Shown here: in pieces, positions 42,387 through 62,418 of the stretch
How the letters are laid out: each line of letters begins with the position of its first letter
Numbering within the stretch: the stretch's first letter is position 1
Assembly: GCF_048007105.1 (NCBI RefSeq)
Contig: NZ_CP180352.1
Span: 62,001-126,000, forward strand
DNA from: Minwuia sp048007105
GTDB taxonomy: Bacteria; Pseudomonadota; Alphaproteobacteria; Minwuiales; Minwuiaceae
DNA length: 64,000 nucleotides
Direction: 5' to 3'
Notes under the pieces: model-generated
Database searches by the model: none
The model's input: only the letters and a program-made list of their open reading frames with translations
What the model was told of the DNA's origin: nothing
Program-made: the position numbers and the translations under genes

Positions 42387-43077
42387 TCAGCCGCGGCCGC
42401 CGGAGCTCTGCTGCTCCTGCGCCCGCTTGTCCTGGGCCAGCGGATCGTGGGCCATGATTTCGCCCTTGAAGACCCAGACCTTGATTCCGATCGCGCCATA
42501 GGCGGTCTTCGCCGTGGCGGTGCCGTAGTCGATGTCCGCGCGCAGCGTGTGCAGCGGCACGCGGCCCTCGCGGTACCACTCGGTGCGGGCAATTTCCGCA
42601 CCGCCCAGACGGCCGCCGCAGTTGATGCGGATGCCCTGGGCGCCGAGACGCATGGCGTTCTGCACCGCGCGCTTCATGGCGCGGCGGAAGGCGACGCGGC
42701 GCTCCAGCTGCTGGGCGATGTTCTCGGCCACCAGCTTGGCGTCGATCTCGGGCTTGCGGATCTCGACGATGTTCACCGCGACTTCCGACGTCGTCATCTT
42801 CGACAGGTCCTGGCGAAGCTTCTCGATGTCGGCGCCCTTGCTGGCCGATCACCACGCCCGGACGCGCCGAGTGGATGGTGATGCGGGCCTTCTTCGCCGG
42901 CCGCTCGATGACGATGCGCGACACGCCGGCGCCCGACAGCTTGTCGAACAGGTAGTCGCGGATCTTCAGATCCTCGTCCAGCAGACCCGCGTAGTTGCCC
43001 CTCTCGGCGTACCAGCGCGAATCCCAGGTCCGGTTGATGCCCAGACGCAGGCCGATCGGATTGACCTTCTGACCCAT
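42387..43077 (-). pseudogene. rpsC: 30S ribosomal protein S3 (uS3), one-base frameshift in the assembled sequence
   Basis: mRNA-entry-channel protein with helicase activity. From ATG 43077 the first 79 codons read normally (MGQKVNPIGLRLGINRTWDS to GVVIGQ); the homologous continuation KGADIEKLRQDLSKM is in another frame. One surplus base at 42840 separates them; without it a normal 229-aa S3 results, ending AQEQQSSGGRG. The break falls in the GxxG loop of the KH domain. S3 is essential and the operon is otherwise intact, so a sequencing or assembly error is by far the likeliest cause. As written, translation would run into unrelated sequence. Confidence 0.93.
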
Positions 43078-43457
43078 CAGTTCGCCTCCTCGACTTCAGC
43101 CACGACCACGGTCAGATGGCTGAAGGGTTTCATGATCCGGCCGATCCGGCCGCGGGCGCGGGCGCGCCAGCGCTTCATCACCAGGCCCTTGCCGACATAG
43201 GCTTCCTTGACCACCAGCAGATCAGGATCTAGCTGATGGTTGTTCTCGGCGTTGGCGATGGCGCTCTGCAGCACCTTCTTCACGTCGTGCGCGATGCGGC
43301 GGTTGTTGAAGCTCAGCTTCACCAGCGCATCCTCGACCTTGTGACCGCGGATGGTCTCTGCCACCAGATTCAGCTTCTGAGGGCTGACGCGCAGGTTGCG
43401 CGCGACGGCCTTCGCTTCGTTGTCGCCCAGGGCGCGTTCTCTCGCTTCCTTGCCCAA
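43077..43457 (-). CDS. rplV: 50S ribosomal protein L22 (uL22)
   Basis: Exit-tunnel protein of 126 aa. The start is TTG 43457 (GKEARERALGDNEAKAVARN), preceded by AGGAGG with a 7-nt gap; the longer frame overlaps rpsS in another phase and is discarded. Core: NLRVSPQKLNLVAETIRG and the tunnel-loop region MKRWRARARGRIGRI. Its stop overlaps the rpsC ATG by one base. Confidence 0.93.
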   Translation of the reverse strand: MGKEARERALGDNEAKAVARNLRVSPQKLNLVAETIRGHKVEDALVKLSFNNRRIAHDVKKVLQSAIANAENNHQLDPDLLVVKEAYVGKGLVMKRWRARARGRIGRIMKPFSHLTVVVAEVEEAN

Positions 43458-43461
43458 CGGC

Positions 43462-43740
43462 TTACCTCCTCTTGGCCTTCTTGTCGGCGGCATGGCCGTA
43501 GTAGGTCCGGGACGGCGAGAACTCGCCGAACTTGTGGCCCACCATCTCTTCCGACACCAGCACGGGGACGTGCTTCTGGCCGTTGTAGACGCCAAACGTC
43601 AGCCCGACGAACTGCGGCAGGATGGTGGAGCGGCGCGACCAGATCTTGATCACGTCCTTGCGCCCCGACTCCCGCGCCGCCTCGGCCTTCTTCAGCAGAT
43701 AGCCGTCGACGAACGGCCCTTTCCAAACTGAGCGTGCCAC
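43462..43740 (-). CDS. rpsS: 30S ribosomal protein S19 (uS19)
   Basis: 92-aa head protein contacting S13: MARSVWKGPFVDGYLLKKAE, WSRRSTILPQFVGLTFGVYN and GHKFGEFSPSRTYYGHAADK are standard. The last codons include the AGGAGG ribosome site of rplV. Confidence 0.98.
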   Translation of the reverse strand: MARSVWKGPFVDGYLLKKAEAARESGRKDVIKIWSRRSTILPQFVGLTFGVYNGQKHVPVLVSEEMVGHKFGEFSPSRTYYGHAADKKAKRR

Positions 43741-43804
43741 GGTTCGATCTTCCCTTCCCTATGCCGCAGGCCCCTGGCCCGCGGCGCGTTCAAAACTTCG
43801 CGCC

Positions 43805-44632
43805 CTACCGCTTGTGGCGGCTGCGCATGATCAGCTTGTCGCCGGACTTGTTGCGACGCGTCCGGGCGCCCTTGGTCGGCTTGCCCCACGGGGTCACCGG
43901 ATGACGGCCGCCCGAGGTGCGGCCTTCGCCGCCGCCATGCGGATGATCGACCGGGTTCATCGCGACGCCGCGGACCGACGGGCGCTTGCCCTGCCAGCGC
44001 TTGCGGCCGGCCTTGCCCAGCTTGATGTTGGACTGGTCGGGGTTGCTGACGGCGCCGACGGTGGCCATGCACTCGCCACGCACCATGCGCTGCTCGCCCG
44101 AGGACAGACGAAGCTGCGCGTAGCCCGAGTCCTTGCCGATCAGCTGTGCGTAGGTACCGGCGGAGCGGGCGATCTGCCCGCCCTTGCCGATCTTCAGCTC
44201 GACATTGTGGACGATCGTGCCGACCGGCATGTTGCGCAGCGGCATGGCGTTGCCCGGCTTGATGTCGCAACGGTCGCCCGAAAGCACCTTGTCGCCGACG
44301 CCGAGACGCTGCGGCGCCAGGATATAGGCCAGTTCGCCGTCCTCGTACTCGATCAGCGCGATGAAGGCGGTCCGGTTCGGATCGTACTCCAGACGCTGGA
44401 CGGTCGCGGCGACGTCCTGCTTGTTCCGCTTGAAGTCGACGACACGGTAGCGGCGCTTGTGGCCGCCGCCGATGCGACGGGCGGTGATCCGGCCGGTGTT
44501 GTTGCGGCCGCCGGACTTCGTCAGGCCCTCGGTCAGCGACTTGACCGGCCCGCCCTTGTGCAGCTGCGAGCGGTCGACGGTCACCAGATTGCGCCGCGAC
44601 GGGGTCGTCGGTTTGTAGGTCTTCAGCGCCAT
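43805..44632 (-). CDS. rplB: 50S ribosomal protein L2 (uL2)
   Basis: 275-aa core protein next to the peptidyl-transferase centre. Diagnostic: GGRNNTGRITARRIGGGHKR, RGVAMNPVDHPHGGGEGR with the conserved functional His, and the C-terminal KGARTRRNKSGDKLIMRSR. It lies 4 bp after rplW. Confidence 0.98.
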   Translation of the reverse strand: MALKTYKPTTPSRRNLVTVDRSQLHKGGPVKSLTEGLTKSGGRNNTGRITARRIGGGHKRRYRVVDFKRNKQDVAATVQRLEYDPNRTAFIALIEYEDGELAYILAPQRLGVGDKVLSGDRCDIKPGNAMPLRNMPVGTIVHNVELKIGKGGQIARSAGTYAQLIGKDSGYAQLRLSSGEQRMVRGECMATVGAVSNPDQSNIKLGKAGRKRWQGKRPSVRGVAMNPVDHPHGGGEGRTSGGRHPVTPWGKPTKGARTRRNKSGDKLIMRSRHKR

Positions 44633-44636
44633 GATC

Positions 44637-44930
44637 TTACAGTCCCGTAGTCACGTCGATGGTGTGGCCTTCGCCAAGGGTGACGATGGCCTTCTTCACG
44701 TCCGGACGGCGGCCGGGCCGGCCCCTGAACCGCTTCGTCTTGCCCTTCACGACCATGGTGTTCACCGCCGAAACCTCGACCTTGAACAGGGTCTCGACCG
44801 CCGCCTTGATCTCCGGCTTGGTCGCATCGGTGGCCACGCGGAAGACGACCTGGTTGTGCTCCGAAAGCAGGGTCGACTTCTCGGTGATCACCGGGCTCAG
44901 AATGACGTTGTAATGGCGTTCCAGGCTCAT
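44637..44930 (-). CDS. rplW: 50S ribosomal protein L23 (uL23)
   Basis: 97-aa docking platform for trigger factor and SRP at the tunnel exit. Core: YNVILSPVITEKSTLLSEHN and KAAVETLFKVEVSAVNTMVV. Its ATG overlaps the rplD stop by 4 bp. Confidence 0.97.
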   Translation of the reverse strand: MSLERHYNVILSPVITEKSTLLSEHNQVVFRVATDATKPEIKAAVETLFKVEVSAVNTMVVKGKTKRFRGRPGRRPDVKKAIVTLGEGHTIDVTTGL

Positions 44931-45547
44931 CCGAGGCGCGCCTCCAGCGCTTCTACAGCTGCGCGCGTCAGCACCAGGTGCTCGCGGCGCAGGATGTCAT
45001 AGACGTTGGCGCCCTGGCAGGGCAGCACGTCGATCAGCGGAATGTTCCGGGCCGCACGGGCGAAGTTCTCGTTCAGCTCGGCGCCGTCCACGATCAGGGC
45101 GGAGCTCAGCCCCATGCCCTTCAGCTTCTTCGCCAGCGGGCCGGTCTTGGCCTCCTCGACGGAGGCCTGATCCAGCACGATCAGCTTGGAATCGGCCGCC
45201 TTGGACGACAGGGCGTGAAGCAGGGCCAGACGCCGCATCTTCTTCGGCAGATCATGGGCGTGGCTGCGCACCTGCGGACCATGGGCGACACCGCCGCCAC
45301 GATGGTTCGGGGCCTTCCAGGAGCCCTGACGCGCACGGCCGGTGCCCTTCTGGTTGAAGGGCTTCGCGCCGGTGCGGTCGACTTCGTTCCGGTTCTTGAC
45401 CTTGTGGGTCCCGGCACGGCGCTTGGCGAGCTGGTAGTTGACCATCCGGTGCAGGATGTCCGCGCGCGGCTCCAGACCGAAAATGGCGTCGTTCAGCTCG
45501 ATATCGCCGGCCTCGGCATTGTCGAGATTGATGACCTTCGCCTGCAT
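44927..45547 (-). CDS. rplD: 50S ribosomal protein L4 (uL4)
   Basis: 206-aa tunnel-constriction protein, in E. coli also the S10-operon repressor. ATG 45547 is preferred to GTG 45553 for spacing to AGGACA. Core: KPFNQKGTGRARQGSWKAPN (the tunnel loop) and GGGVAHGPQVRSHAHDLPKK. It overlaps rplW by 4 bp. Confidence 0.96.
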   Translation of the reverse strand: MQAKVINLDNAEAGDIELNDAIFGLEPRADILHRMVNYQLAKRRAGTHKVKNRNEVDRTGAKPFNQKGTGRARQGSWKAPNHRGGGVAHGPQVRSHAHDLPKKMRRLALLHALSSKAADSKLIVLDQASVEEAKTGPLAKKLKGMGLSSALIVDGAELNENFARAARNIPLIDVLPCQGANVYDILRREHLVLTRAAVEALEARLG

Positions 45548-45549
45548 GG

Positions 45550-46338
45550 TCACTTGTCCTCCGTCTCGGCAGCCGGGGCCTCGGCCTCGGCTTCGGTCGC
45601 CTCGGCGGCTTCGACTTCCGGCTCGTCCGCCGGGGCTTCTTCCTCGGCCGGCGCCGGCGCAGCCGTCTCGCGGATGGAGGCCGGATACGGCGCATCCTTG
45701 ACACTGGCCTTCTTCACCGCGTCGCGCAGCAGGACCCAGGCGCCCTTCGCGCCGGGCACACCGCCCTCAACCAGCACGATGCCCTTCTCGTCATCGGTGC
45801 GGACGATGGTCAGGTTCTGGACGGTCACGCGGACGTCGCCCAGGTGGCCGGCCATCTTCTTGCCCTTGAACACCTTGCCCGGATCCTGGCACTGGCCGGT
45901 GGAGCCGTGGGCGCGGTGCGAGATCGACACGCCGTGGCTGGCGCGCAGGCCGCCGAAGTTGTGCCGCTTCATGGCGCCCGCGAAGCCCTTGCCGATCGAG
46001 GTGCCGACCACGTCGATCCGCTGGCCCGCAATGAAATGCGAGGGCAGCAGCTCGGCGCCGACATCGACGAAGGCGTCGCCGGCCACGCGGAACTCGGCCA
46101 GCTTCATCTTCGGCTCGACCTCGGCCTTGGCGAAATGGCCGCGCATCGGCTTGTTCACGTTCTTCACCTTGGCCTGACCCGCGCCAAGCTGCAGCGCGTC
46201 ATAGCCGTCCCTGTCGGCCGTGCGGTGGGCAACCACCTGGCAGCCGTCAATCTGCAGCACCGTCACCGGCACATGCTCGCCCGCGTCACCGAAGACGCGG
46301 GTCATGCCCAGCTTGCGTGCAATTAGACCGGTTCTCAT
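45550..46338 (-). CDS. rplC: 50S ribosomal protein L3 (uL3) with acidic C-terminal tail
   Basis: Assembly-initiator protein whose loop reaches the peptidyl-transferase centre. The core (about residues 1-215) is normal: MRTGLIARKLGMTRVFGDAG, HGVSISHRAHGSTGQCQDPG and the loop KVFKGKKMAGHLGD. It then continues about 40 residues in a Glu/Ala/Pro-rich tail (EEEAPADEPEVEAAEATEAE type), giving 262 aa instead of the usual 205-215. The tail is probably disordered. Confidence 0.96.
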   Translation of the reverse strand: MRTGLIARKLGMTRVFGDAGEHVPVTVLQIDGCQVVAHRTADRDGYDALQLGAGQAKVKNVNKPMRGHFAKAEVEPKMKLAEFRVAGDAFVDVGAELLPSHFIAGQRIDVVGTSIGKGFAGAMKRHNFGGLRASHGVSISHRAHGSTGQCQDPGKVFKGKKMAGHLGDVRVTVQNLTIVRTDDEKGIVLVEGGVPGAKGAWVLLRDAVKKASVKDAPYPASIRETAAPAPAEEEAPADEPEVEAAEATEAEAEAPAAETEDK

Positions 46339-46355
46339 CGACCTCTACCCCCGGC

Positions 46356-46664
<309 letters not shown>

Positions 46665-46697
46665 GTCGCCCTTCCCTTGAAATGAAAGGAAACGGCC

Positions 46698-46718
46698 GCC
46701 GCCGGTTCACCCGGCGGC
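46698..46718 (-). other. Hairpin between tuf and rpsJ
   Basis: A perfect 8-bp stem (46698-46705 with 46711-46718) with a 5-nt loop lies between tuf and rpsJ. A T-rich stretch comes 6 nt later on the leftward transcript, too far for a strong terminator. It may act as an attenuator or processing site separating str from S10 expression. Confidence 0.5.
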
Positions 46719-46734
46719 AGCCGGTTCTTTGTCT

Positions 46735-47926
<1,192 letters not shown>

Positions 47927-47982
47927 CTTCTCTCTCCGGCTTCAGGCTTGTTGTTGTCTCTCTCGGCACCCGTCTCCGCGCG

Positions 47983-50061
<2,079 letters not shown>

Positions 50062-50085
50062 GTCCTGCTCTCCTGCTTCGGGCCG

Positions 50086-50556
50086 TTACCAGCGGTAATG
50101 GGAGAAGGCCTTGTTGGCCTCCGCCATCCGGTGGGTGTCTTCACGCTTCTTCACGGCGCCGCCGCGATTTGAAGCCGCATCCATCAGCTCGCCGGCAAGC
50201 CGGTCGGTCATGGTGTTCTCGGAGCGCTTGCGGGCCGAATCGATCAGCCAGCGGATGGCCAGCGCCTGGGCGCGCTCGGGACGGACATCCACGGGAACCT
50301 GGTAGGTCGCACCGCCGACGCGGCGGGACCGGACTTCCAGCGCCGGCCGCGCGTTGCCGAGCGCCTCGTGGAAGATGTCGACCGGGCTGCGGCCCACCTT
50401 CGCCTCGATCTGCTCGAAGGCGTTGTAGACGATGCGCTCGGCGGCCGACTTCTTGCCGTGATACATCAGGTTGTTCATGAACTTCGAGACGACCAGATCG
50501 CCATGGATCGGGTCGGGCAGGATCTCGCGCTTCTCGGCTGCGTGACGACGTGACAT
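50086..50556 (-). CDS. rpsG: 30S ribosomal protein S7 (uS7)
   Basis: 156-aa head-assembly initiator and, in E. coli, str-operon repressor. Core: SKFMNNLMYHGKKSAAERIV, RVGGATYQVPVDVRPERAQA and the C-terminal NKAFSHYRW. 17 bp downstream of rpsL; fusA follows 24 bp later. Confidence 0.98.
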   Translation of the reverse strand: MSRRHAAEKREILPDPIHGDLVVSKFMNNLMYHGKKSAAERIVYNAFEQIEAKVGRSPVDIFHEALGNARPALEVRSRRVGGATYQVPVDVRPERAQALAIRWLIDSARKRSENTMTDRLAGELMDAASNRGGAVKKREDTHRMAEANKAFSHYRW

Positions 50557-50573
50557 TTCCTAGGACTCCCCGA

Positions 50574-50945
50574 TCACTTCGGCCGTTTGACGCCGTACTT
50601 CGAACGGCGCTGGCGACGGTCCTTGACGCCCTGGGTGTCCAGCACGCCGCGCAGGATGTGGTAGCGAACGCCCGGCAGGTCCTTCACGCGGCCGCCGCGG
50701 ATCAGCACCACCGAGTGCTCCTGAAGGTTGTGGCCCTCGCCCGGGATGTAGCTCGTGACTTCGAAACCGTTGGTCAGCCGCACGCGCGCGACCTTGCGCA
50801 GCGCCGAGTTCGGCTTCTTCGGCGTCGTGGTGTAGACGCGCGTGCAAACGCCCCGCTTCTGCGGGCAGGCTTCCATCGCCGGCACCTTGTTGCGCTCTAC
50901 GGGCGCCTTGCGCGGCTTCCGGATCAGCTGGTTGATCGTCGGCAT
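50574..50945 (-). CDS. rpsL: 30S ribosomal protein S12 (uS12)
   Basis: Decoding-centre protein of 123 aa from ATG 50945 (MPTINQLIRKPRKAPVERNK). The streptomycin-resistance region reads TTPKKPNSALRKVAR with the wild-type Lys43-equivalent; the second region is LRGGRVKDLPGVRYH-like LIRGGRVKDLPGVRYH, with the wild-type Lys88-equivalent. On sequence alone, no resistance substitution is seen. Confidence 0.97.
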   Translation of the reverse strand: MPTINQLIRKPRKAPVERNKVPAMEACPQKRGVCTRVYTTTPKKPNSALRKVARVRLTNGFEVTSYIPGEGHNLQEHSVVLIRGGRVKDLPGVRYHILRGVLDTQGVKDRRQRRSKYGVKRPK

Positions 50946-51179
50946 CAGCTCCGAACCTTCCTCATACAAAACCGGCCGGCCAGGCCGGCATTCAGGTCAA
51001 CTTTCAGCGATAGGCAGGGTGGCGTCCGTCCTGTCTCTCGGCACAACCAGAAACGAGCCGAAATCCGGCTCGCTTCCTGATGATCGTCCCGGCGGCCCGT
51101 CCCCGGCCACTGTCAGAGCTTGGACGAACGGTCACTGCGTCTTGGCGATTGCCAACTACCAGCGCCGTAAGTGGCGCGT
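50946..51179 (-). other. Long leader of the str operon
   Basis: About 230 nt separate the expected transcription start from the rpsL ATG. The stretch contains a perfect 7-bp hairpin (51054-51060 with 51066-51072) followed on the transcript by TTTCTGGTT, a possible attenuator. No ORF with a convincing ribosome site was found. Confidence 0.55.
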
Positions 51180-51208
51180 CTTATAGGAAGCTGCCGGAAG
51201 GCCGTCAA
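51180..51208 (-). promoter_or_regulatory. Promoter of the str operon (rpsL)
   Basis: Leftward TTGACG (complement of 51203-51208), 17-bp spacer, TATAAG (complement of 51180-51185). This is a near-consensus sigma70 promoter immediately after the rpoC terminator and before the rpsL leader. Confidence 0.88.
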
Positions 51209-51316
51209 CACATAAAAGCCCGCGGAATCCGCCACTTCCCGGCACCTCGGAAATTAGTTGGAATCGAACGCGCCAGCCGGCCTGCACGCAAGATTGTTTC
51301 GGGGCGGAACGGCCGC

Positions 51317-51350
51317 AAAAGAAAAGGGCGGCCGCCGAAGCAGCCGCCCT
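51317..51350 (-). terminator. Terminator after rpoC
   Basis: On the leftward transcript an 11-bp stem (51340-51350 with 51325-51335, one G-U) carries a UUCG tetraloop and is followed by TTTTCTTTT. It ends the rplJL-rpoBC transcription unit 30 bp after the rpoC stop. Confidence 0.93.
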
Positions 51351-51379
51351 GAACGATACGCCCGGATTCGGGCCGGCCG

Positions 51380-55549
<4,170 letters not shown>

Positions 55550-55597
55550 GGTGTTCTACCTCCGAACGATTGGCTGAAACGGTTCGATCACGAACCG

Positions 55598-59695
<4,098 letters not shown>

Positions 59696-59982
59696 TCCAA
59701 TTCCTCGTCCGACCGGGGCCCTCGTGGACGGGCCCGTAATGTCCGCCGTCGTTTGCCCCGGCATCGTCATGCCGGAAGCGGGGCAACGGCAGCCCCGGAA
59801 AATCGTGGCCGTGGCGCCTGTCGCGCGGTCCGGAGGACCGCACCGGGCCAGAACGGCCTAAACCGGCAGGGACGGACCCACGCCGGTTCCGCCGGCGCCG
59901 GGCCTCGATGACCCGCCGCCGGAACGCTGTCGGCAAGTCCCGCCGGCCGCCGCACGGACGACCGGCGGAACCCGCACGAACA
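59696..59982 (-). other. rplL-rpoB intercistronic region
   Basis: Spacer of 287 bp, very GC-rich with many short palindromes. By analogy with E. coli this gap would carry attenuation and RNase III processing signals; I could not identify specific ones. No gene is supported in it. Confidence 0.55.
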
Positions 59983-60366
59983 TCACTTCAGCTCGACCTT
60001 GGCGCCAACTTCCTCGAGCTTCTTCTTCAGTTCCTCGGCCTCGTCCTTGGAGACGCCCTCCTTGACGGCCTTCGGCGCGCTCTCGACCATCTCCTTGGCC
60101 TCCTTCAGGCCCAGGCCGGTGATGGCGCGGACTTCCTTGATGACGTTGATCTTCTTGTCACCAACTTCAGCCAGGACGACGTCGAACTCGTCCTTCTCCT
60201 CGGCAGCGGCAGCATCGCCGGCGCCACCGGCGACGGCACCCGGCATGGCCACCGCGGCAGCCGCGGCGGAAACGCCCCACTTCTCTTCCAGCAGCTTGGC
60301 CAGTTCGGCCGCCTCGAGAACGGTCAGGTTCGAGAGGTCTTCTGCAATCTTTTCAAGATCAGCCAT
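59983..60366 (-). CDS. rplL: 50S ribosomal protein L7/L12 (bL12)
   Basis: 127-aa stalk protein that recruits translation factors. N-terminal dimerisation domain LTVLEAAELAKLLEEKWGVS, Ala/Gly hinge (35-60) and the factor-binding C-domain with INVIKEVRAITGLGLKEAKE are clear. 65 bp after rplJ. Confidence 0.98.
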   Translation of the reverse strand: MADLEKIAEDLSNLTVLEAAELAKLLEEKWGVSAAAAAVAMPGAVAGGAGDAAAAEEKDEFDVVLAEVGDKKINVIKEVRAITGLGLKEAKEMVESAPKAVKEGVSKDEAEELKKKLEEVGAKVELK

Positions 60367-60431
60367 TGTCTTCAGTTCCTTGGTCAGTCTTTGCGTTGCG
60401 TATGTTCAGCCCGTGATCGGAAACGCGTCCG

Positions 60432-60947
60432 TCAGGCATCTTCCTTGGTGGCGTATGCGTTCAGGACCCGCGCCAGCTTGGACGCCGGAGCCTGGGTGAC
60501 CTGCGCGAGCTTGGTCGCCGGGGCCTGGATGAGGCCCAGCAGCTTCGCCCGCAGCTCGTCGAGGGACGGCAGGTCGGCCAGGGCCTTCACACCGCTCTCG
60601 TCGAGGACCTGTTCGCCCATTGCGCCGCTGATGATGACGAGCTTGTCATTCTTCTTGGCGTAATCGACGGTCGCCTTCGCCGCCGCGACCGGATCATCCG
60701 AATAGGAGATGGCGGTCGGGCCGGTGAAGTAGTCGGTCAGTCCACTGTAGGAAGAGCCTTCCAGCGCGATCTTCGCGAGCCGGTTCTTGATCACCTTGTA
60801 GCTGGCGCCAGCCTCGCGGACCTGGTTGCGAAGATCGGTCATCTCCGCCACCGAAAGCCCCTTGTACTGGGTCACGACGACCGTCGAGGCGTTACCGAAA
60901 ACGCCCCTGAGCTCGTCGATTGCCGCCGCTTTTTCTTCGCGGTTCAC
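60432..60947 (-). CDS. rplJ: 50S ribosomal protein L10 (uL10)
   Basis: 171-aa stalk base that carries L12 dimers. It starts at GTG 60947 with AAGGAGCGAAAGC upstream. Core: VTQYKGLSVAEMTDLRNQVR and FTGPTAISYSDD. In E. coli L10-L12 represses this operon through its leader. Confidence 0.96.
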   Translation of the reverse strand: MNREEKAAAIDELRGVFGNASTVVVTQYKGLSVAEMTDLRNQVREAGASYKVIKNRLAKIALEGSSYSGLTDYFTGPTAISYSDDPVAAAKATVDYAKKNDKLVIISGAMGEQVLDESGVKALADLPSLDELRAKLLGLIQAPATKLAQVTQAPASKLARVLNAYATKEDA

Positions 60948-61268
60948 GCTTTCGCTCCTTTACTACGAAGCCCCGCGCCTTCCGGCTCGGGACTTCAACC
61001 CCGGGACGGGTAGATGGACCGCATGGTCCGCCGTCCCACTCGAAGTCCTGCCCCAGGGTCTTGACCAAGGACATCCGGGCGGGCATGCCGCCGTTCGATC
61101 CCTTGCCTCAACGCCTGTCTATTGCAGGCTGTCCATTAAGCCGCGCGGGCCGGAGCCGTTGCAGCGCCTGCAGTCTCGGACAGGTCGGACCGGCGCGCCG
61201 CCGAAGCGGTTGCCGGACCGGCAAACGCCGCCGGTATGGACCCGGCGGCGAAACTCTTGATCGCCTGC
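60948..61268 (-). other. rplA-rplJ intergenic leader region
   Basis: Spacer of 321 bp between L1 and L10. A perfect 9-bp hairpin (61226-61234 with 61242-61250) followed by TTTG on the transcript may be a partial terminator for the rplKA unit. The remainder is the position of the L10 leader; no strong promoter was recognised. Confidence 0.55.
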
Positions 61269-61985
61269 TTACTCGGCCGCGGACTGCGCGGCGGCGTTCA
61301 GCGTGGCGATATCGATCTTGACGCCCGGCCCCATGGTGGAGCTCACGGCGGCGCGCTTCAGATACTGGCCCTTGGCGCCCGAAGGCTTCGCCTTCAGCAG
61401 GGCGTCGGTCAGCGAACGCGCATTCTCGATCAGCTGGTCTTCGGTAAAGCTGGCCTTGCCGATTCCGGCGTGCACGATGCCCGCCTTCTCGACGCGGAAC
61501 TCCACCTGGCCGCCCTTGGCGGCAGCAACAGCCTCGGCGACGTTCGGCGTCACCGTGCCCAGCTTCGGGTTCGGCATCAGGCCGCGCGGGCCCAGAACCT
61601 TGCCCAGACGCCCGACGACCGGCATCATGTCCGGCGTCGCGATCACGCGCTCGAACGGCATCTCGCCCGCCTGGATCTTCTCCGCCAGATCCTCGGCGCC
61701 GACGACATCAGCGCCGGCGGCCGTGGCTTCCTCGGCCTTGTCGCCGCGCGCGAAGACCGCAACGCGCACGGTCTTGCCCGTGCCGTTCGGCAGCTGCACC
61801 ACGCCGCGGACCATCTGGTCGGCGTGACGCGGATCGACGCCCAGGTTCACGGACATCTCGACGGTCTCGTCGAACTTCGCCGTGGCCTTGGACTTCACAA
61901 CCCTGATCGCCTCTTCCAGCGAAATCAGCGCGTCGCGGTCGATGCCCTCGGCCGCGGCCGCATATCTCTTGCCTCGCTTTGCCAT
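61269..61985 (-). CDS. rplA: 50S ribosomal protein L1 (uL1)
   Basis: 238-aa mobile stalk protein. ATG 61985 (MAKRGKRYAAAAEGIDRDAL) is chosen; the longer frame overlaps rplK. Core: LGVDPRHADQMVRGVVQLPN, VLGPRGLMPNPKLGTVTPNV and GGQVEFRVEKAGIVHAGIGK. 4 bp separate it from rplK. Confidence 0.98.
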   Translation of the reverse strand: MAKRGKRYAAAAEGIDRDALISLEEAIRVVKSKATAKFDETVEMSVNLGVDPRHADQMVRGVVQLPNGTGKTVRVAVFARGDKAEEATAAGADVVGAEDLAEKIQAGEMPFERVIATPDMMPVVGRLGKVLGPRGLMPNPKLGTVTPNVAEAVAAAKGGQVEFRVEKAGIVHAGIGKASFTEDQLIENARSLTDALLKAKPSGAKGQYLKRAAVSSTMGPGVKIDIATLNAAAQSAAE

Positions 61986-61989
61986 CGTC

Positions 61990-62418
61990 CTACGCCACCA
62001 CTTCCAGGCCCATCGAACGGGCCGATCCGGCGATGATCTTCTTCGCCTGGTCCACATCGTTGGCATTGAGATCGACCATCTTCGCCTCGGCGATCTCCTG
62101 CAGCTGCGCCTGGGTCACCTTGCCGATATAGCCCTTGCCCGGCGTCGAGGAACCCTTGTTCAGCTTCGCCGCCTTCTTCAGGTAGTAGGAGGCGGGCGGC
62201 GTCTTGGTGATGAAGCTGAAGGAGCGGTCGGTGAAGGCGGTGATGATCACCGGCACCGGCATGCCCTTCTCCATGTTCTGCGTCTCGGCGTTGAACGCCT
62301 TGCAGAACTCCATGATGTTCAGACCGCGCTGACCCAGCGCCGGCCCGATCGGCGGCGACGGGTTCGCAGCCCCCGCCGGCACCTGCAGCTTGATATAGCC
62401 TGCAATCTTCTTTGCCAT
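61990..62418 (-). CDS. rplK: 50S ribosomal protein L11 (uL11)
   Basis: 142-aa GTPase-centre protein: IKLQVPAGAANPSPPIGPAL with the thiostrepton-site prolines, GQRGLNIMEFCKAFN and the C-terminal IIAGSARSMGLEVV. It begins a new transcription unit after nusG, with its promoter about 200 bp upstream. Confidence 0.98.
   Translation of the reverse strand: MAKKIAGYIKLQVPAGAANPSPPIGPALGQRGLNIMEFCKAFNAETQNMEKGMPVPVIITAFTDRSFSFITKTPPASYYLKKAAKLNKGSSTPGKGYIGKVTQAQLQEIAEAKMVDLNANDVDQAKKIIAGSARSMGLEVVA

Noticed and set aside
42387..43077. Programmed ribosomal frameshift in rpsC
   Set aside because: No slippery heptamer or downstream pseudoknot was recognised at the junction, and S3 is not known to be recoded; a base-call error is simpler.
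51246..51310. Possible tRNA fragment suggested by GGAATCGAACGC
   Set aside because: No acceptor or anticodon stems can be formed around it.
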